Origin: an uncultured Desulfovibrio sp.
GTDB lineage: Bacteria > Desulfobacterota > Desulfovibrionia > Desulfovibrionales > Desulfovibrionaceae
NCBI GenBank assembly: GCA_900550745.1
Contig: URTO01000114.1
Coordinates: 1-6,555, forward strand
Direction: 5' to 3'
DNA length: 6,555 nucleotides
The notes beneath the pieces were generated by a model. It worked only from the letters and a program-made list of their open reading frames with translations. It did not search any database and was not told where the DNA came from. The position numbers were made by a program, and so were the translations under genes. The first letter of the stretch is position 1, and each line of letters opens with the position of its first letter. This document shows positions 5,033 to 6,555 of this stretch, in pieces.

Positions 5033-6555
5033 TTAGTTTTCGGACTCTTCAAACTTCTGCTTGAGGAGATCGCCGAGGCTCTGGCCGGCTTCGGGGCCGG
5101 AACGGCTGTATTCGCGGGGCTTCTTGCGTTCTTCGTCGTCCTTGAGCTGCTTGATGGAGAGGCCGAGGCGGCGATCTTCAGCGCTGACGTGAATGATCTT
5201 GGCCTGGATTTCCTCGCCTTCCTTGTACAGTTCGGCGGGGGTCTTCACCTTCTTGTTGCTCAGTTCGGACACGTGGACGAGGCCTTCGATGCCTTCTTCC
5301 ACTTCAACGAACAGGCCGAAATCGGTGATGTTCGTGATGATGCCCTTCACGATGCCGCCCACGGGGTAGGCGGTGGGGACGTTGGTCCACGGATCTTCGG
5401 TCAACTGCTTGATGCCGAGGGTGAACTTTTCGCTTTCCTGATCCACGGTGAGCACCTTGGCCTGCACGGTGTCGCCGACCTTGAAGAGCTCGTTGGGATG
5501 ACGGATCTTCTTGGTCAAGCTGATGTCGGACACATGGTTGAGGCCGTCGATGCCGTCTTCGATGCCGATGAACATGCCGAATTCGGTGATGTTCTTGATG
5601 ACGCCTTCAAGGATGGTGCCTTCGGGGTACTTTTCGCCCACGAGTTCCCACGGGTTCGGCTTGATCTGCTTCATGCCGAGGGAGATGCGCTTCTTCTCAG
5701 GATCGACGCCGAGGATGACGACTTCAACTTCGTCGCCCTGGCGGACCATCTGGGAAGGATGGCGGAGCTTGCGGGTCCAAGACATTTCGGAGATATGGAC
5801 GAGGCCCTCGACGCCGGGTTCCAGCTCGACGAACGCGCCGTAATCAACGAGGTTGGTCACCTTGCCGTTGTGGCGGGAACCTTCGGGGAAGCGGGCGGTG
5901 ATGTCCTGCCACGGATCGGGCACGAGCTGCTTGAGGCCGAGGGAAACCTTCTGGTTTTCCTTGTCGAAGGAGAGCACCTTGAGTTCGAGATCCTGGCCAA
6001 GCGTAACCATTTCGCGGGGATGGCGGATACGCTTCCAAGACATATCGGTGATGTGAAGGAGACCGTCGAGGCCGCCGAGATCCACGAACACGCCGTATTC
6101 GGTGATGTTCTTGGCCTTGCCGGTAACGACCTGACCTTCGGCGAGGGTCTGGAGGAGATCCTGACGCTTGGAGTCGCGTTCTTCTTCAAGCAGCACACGG
6201 CGGGATACGATGACGTTGCTGCGACGGCGGTTGATCTTCAGCACGCGGAATTCGTATTCCTGGTTCACCAGAGCGTCCATGTCCGGCACGGGGCGCAGAT
6301 CCACATGGGAACCGGGGAGGAACGCTTCCACGCCGCCCAGATCCACAGTGTAACCGCCCTTGATGCGGCGCATGATACGGCCCTTGATGACGCCGTTCTT
6401 TTCCTGCACGTCTTCGAGCTGATCGAAGAGCTGCATCCGCTTTGCTTTTTCAAAGGACAGGGTGATGGTGCCTTCCTGTTCGTACTTGCTGCCTTCCGGA
6501 GCAATGGAAAGTCCCTCGTAACAGCCTCCGTTCTCTTCCAGACGGGAAGAAAGGA
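5033..6555 (-). CDS. rpsA: 30S ribosomal protein S1, 5' end cut by the window edge
   Basis: S1 binds mRNA on the 30S subunit and helps initiate translation of structured or weak-SD messages. The visible 506 residues carry five complete S1 (OB-fold) repeats and the end of a sixth, so the whole protein probably has the canonical six domains. Approximate domain positions on the minus strand are 6394-6197, 6136-5927, 5878-5666, 5620-5405 and 5359-5147. Typical motifs recur: NITEYGVFVDLGG, GLLHITDMSW, VSLGLKQL, GIEGLVHVSEL. The first Met in the window, at 6436, is not the start. The frame stays open to the edge, and the codons before it read GTITLSFEKAKR, aligning with GETLLSREKAKR at the end of domain 1 in E. 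coli S1. The C-terminal tail after the last repeat is short and charged and ends KFEESEN. A strong terminator lies 33 nt past the stop. The start codon and promoter are outside the window. Confidence 0.97.
   Translation of the reverse strand, partial: LSSRLEENGGCYEGLSIAPEGSKYEQEGTITLSFEKAKRMQLFDQLEDVQEKNGVIKGRIMRRIKGGYTVDLGGVEAFLPGSHVDLRPVPDMDALVNQEYEFRVLKINRRRSNVIVSRRVLLEEERDSKRQDLLQTLAEGQVVTGKAKNITEYGVFVDLGGLDGLLHITDMSWKRIRHPREMVTLGQDLELKVLSFDKENQKVSLGLKQLVPDPWQDITARFPEGSRHNGKVTNLVDYGAFVELEPGVEGLVHISEMSWTRKLRHPSQMVRQGDEVEVVILGVDPEKKRISLGMKQIKPNPWELVGEKYPEGTILEGVIKNITEFGMFIGIEDGIDGLNHVSDISLTKKIRHPNELFKVGDTVQAKVLTVDQESEKFTLGIKQLTEDPWTNVPTAYPVGGIVKGIITNITDFGLFVEVEEGIEGLVHVSELSNKKVKTPAELYKEGEEIQAKIIHVSAEDRRLGLSIKQLKDDEERKKPREYSRSGPEAGQSLGDLLKQKFEESEN

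Noticed and set aside
5147..6394. Repeated similar segments within rpsA as a possible DNA repeat array
   Set aside because: The periodic similarity is the protein-level repetition of S1 domains, a normal property of this gene, not a mobile or CRISPR repeat.

Overview
The window looks like chromosomal DNA from a sulfate- or sulfite-reducing member of the Desulfovibrionaceae (Desulfovibrio/Bilophila type). This rests on the high GC, the GlcD plus CCG-type iron-sulfur pair resembling the D-lactate dehydrogenase of Desulfovibrio, and G/C-rich intergenic hairpins. The organism call is an inference from gene content and style. It contains four genes, all widely conserved, and no mobile element, CRISPR array or complete RNA gene.

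Layout, left to right. Positions 1-96 are a G/C-rich hairpin region downstream of a minus-strand operon. Positions 97-2784 hold that two-gene operon, transcribed right to left: glcD (FAD-dependent 2-hydroxyacid dehydrogenase subunit, 461 aa, start at 2784) followed 3 nt later by a glcF-like gene (432 aa, two ferredoxin-type clusters plus two CCG domains). Positions 2785-3115 are a 331-base divergent control region with candidate promoters for both sides, a Rex/CRP-like palindrome, and two leader inverted repeats. Positions 3116-4720 encode a bifunctional NAD(P)HX epimerase/dehydratase (534 aa, plus strand). Positions 4721-5032 are a 312-base convergent gap with a tRNA T-arm-like element and two strong terminator hairpins, one for each strand. 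Positions 5033-6555 are rpsA (ribosomal protein S1) on the minus strand, cut by the right edge. Its frame stays open past the internal Met at 6436.

How the genes fit together. GlcD/GlcF would oxidise a 2-hydroxyacid (D-lactate or glycolate) and pass electrons from FAD through Fe-S clusters, probably to the membrane quinone pool. Nnr repairs hydrated NAD(P)H. The two transcripts diverge from one short region that contains GTGAA-N4-TTCAC, the core of the operator bound by the NADH/NAD+-sensing repressor Rex. That gives a testable idea of redox-linked control of the pair, though one motif is weak evidence. rpsA is an unrelated housekeeping gene that converges on nnr and is insulated by terminators.

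No previously undescribed multi-gene system is visible. The points most worth a second look are the operator-like palindrome, the glcD leader structure, the tRNA-like element, and an unusual segment in S1 domain 1.
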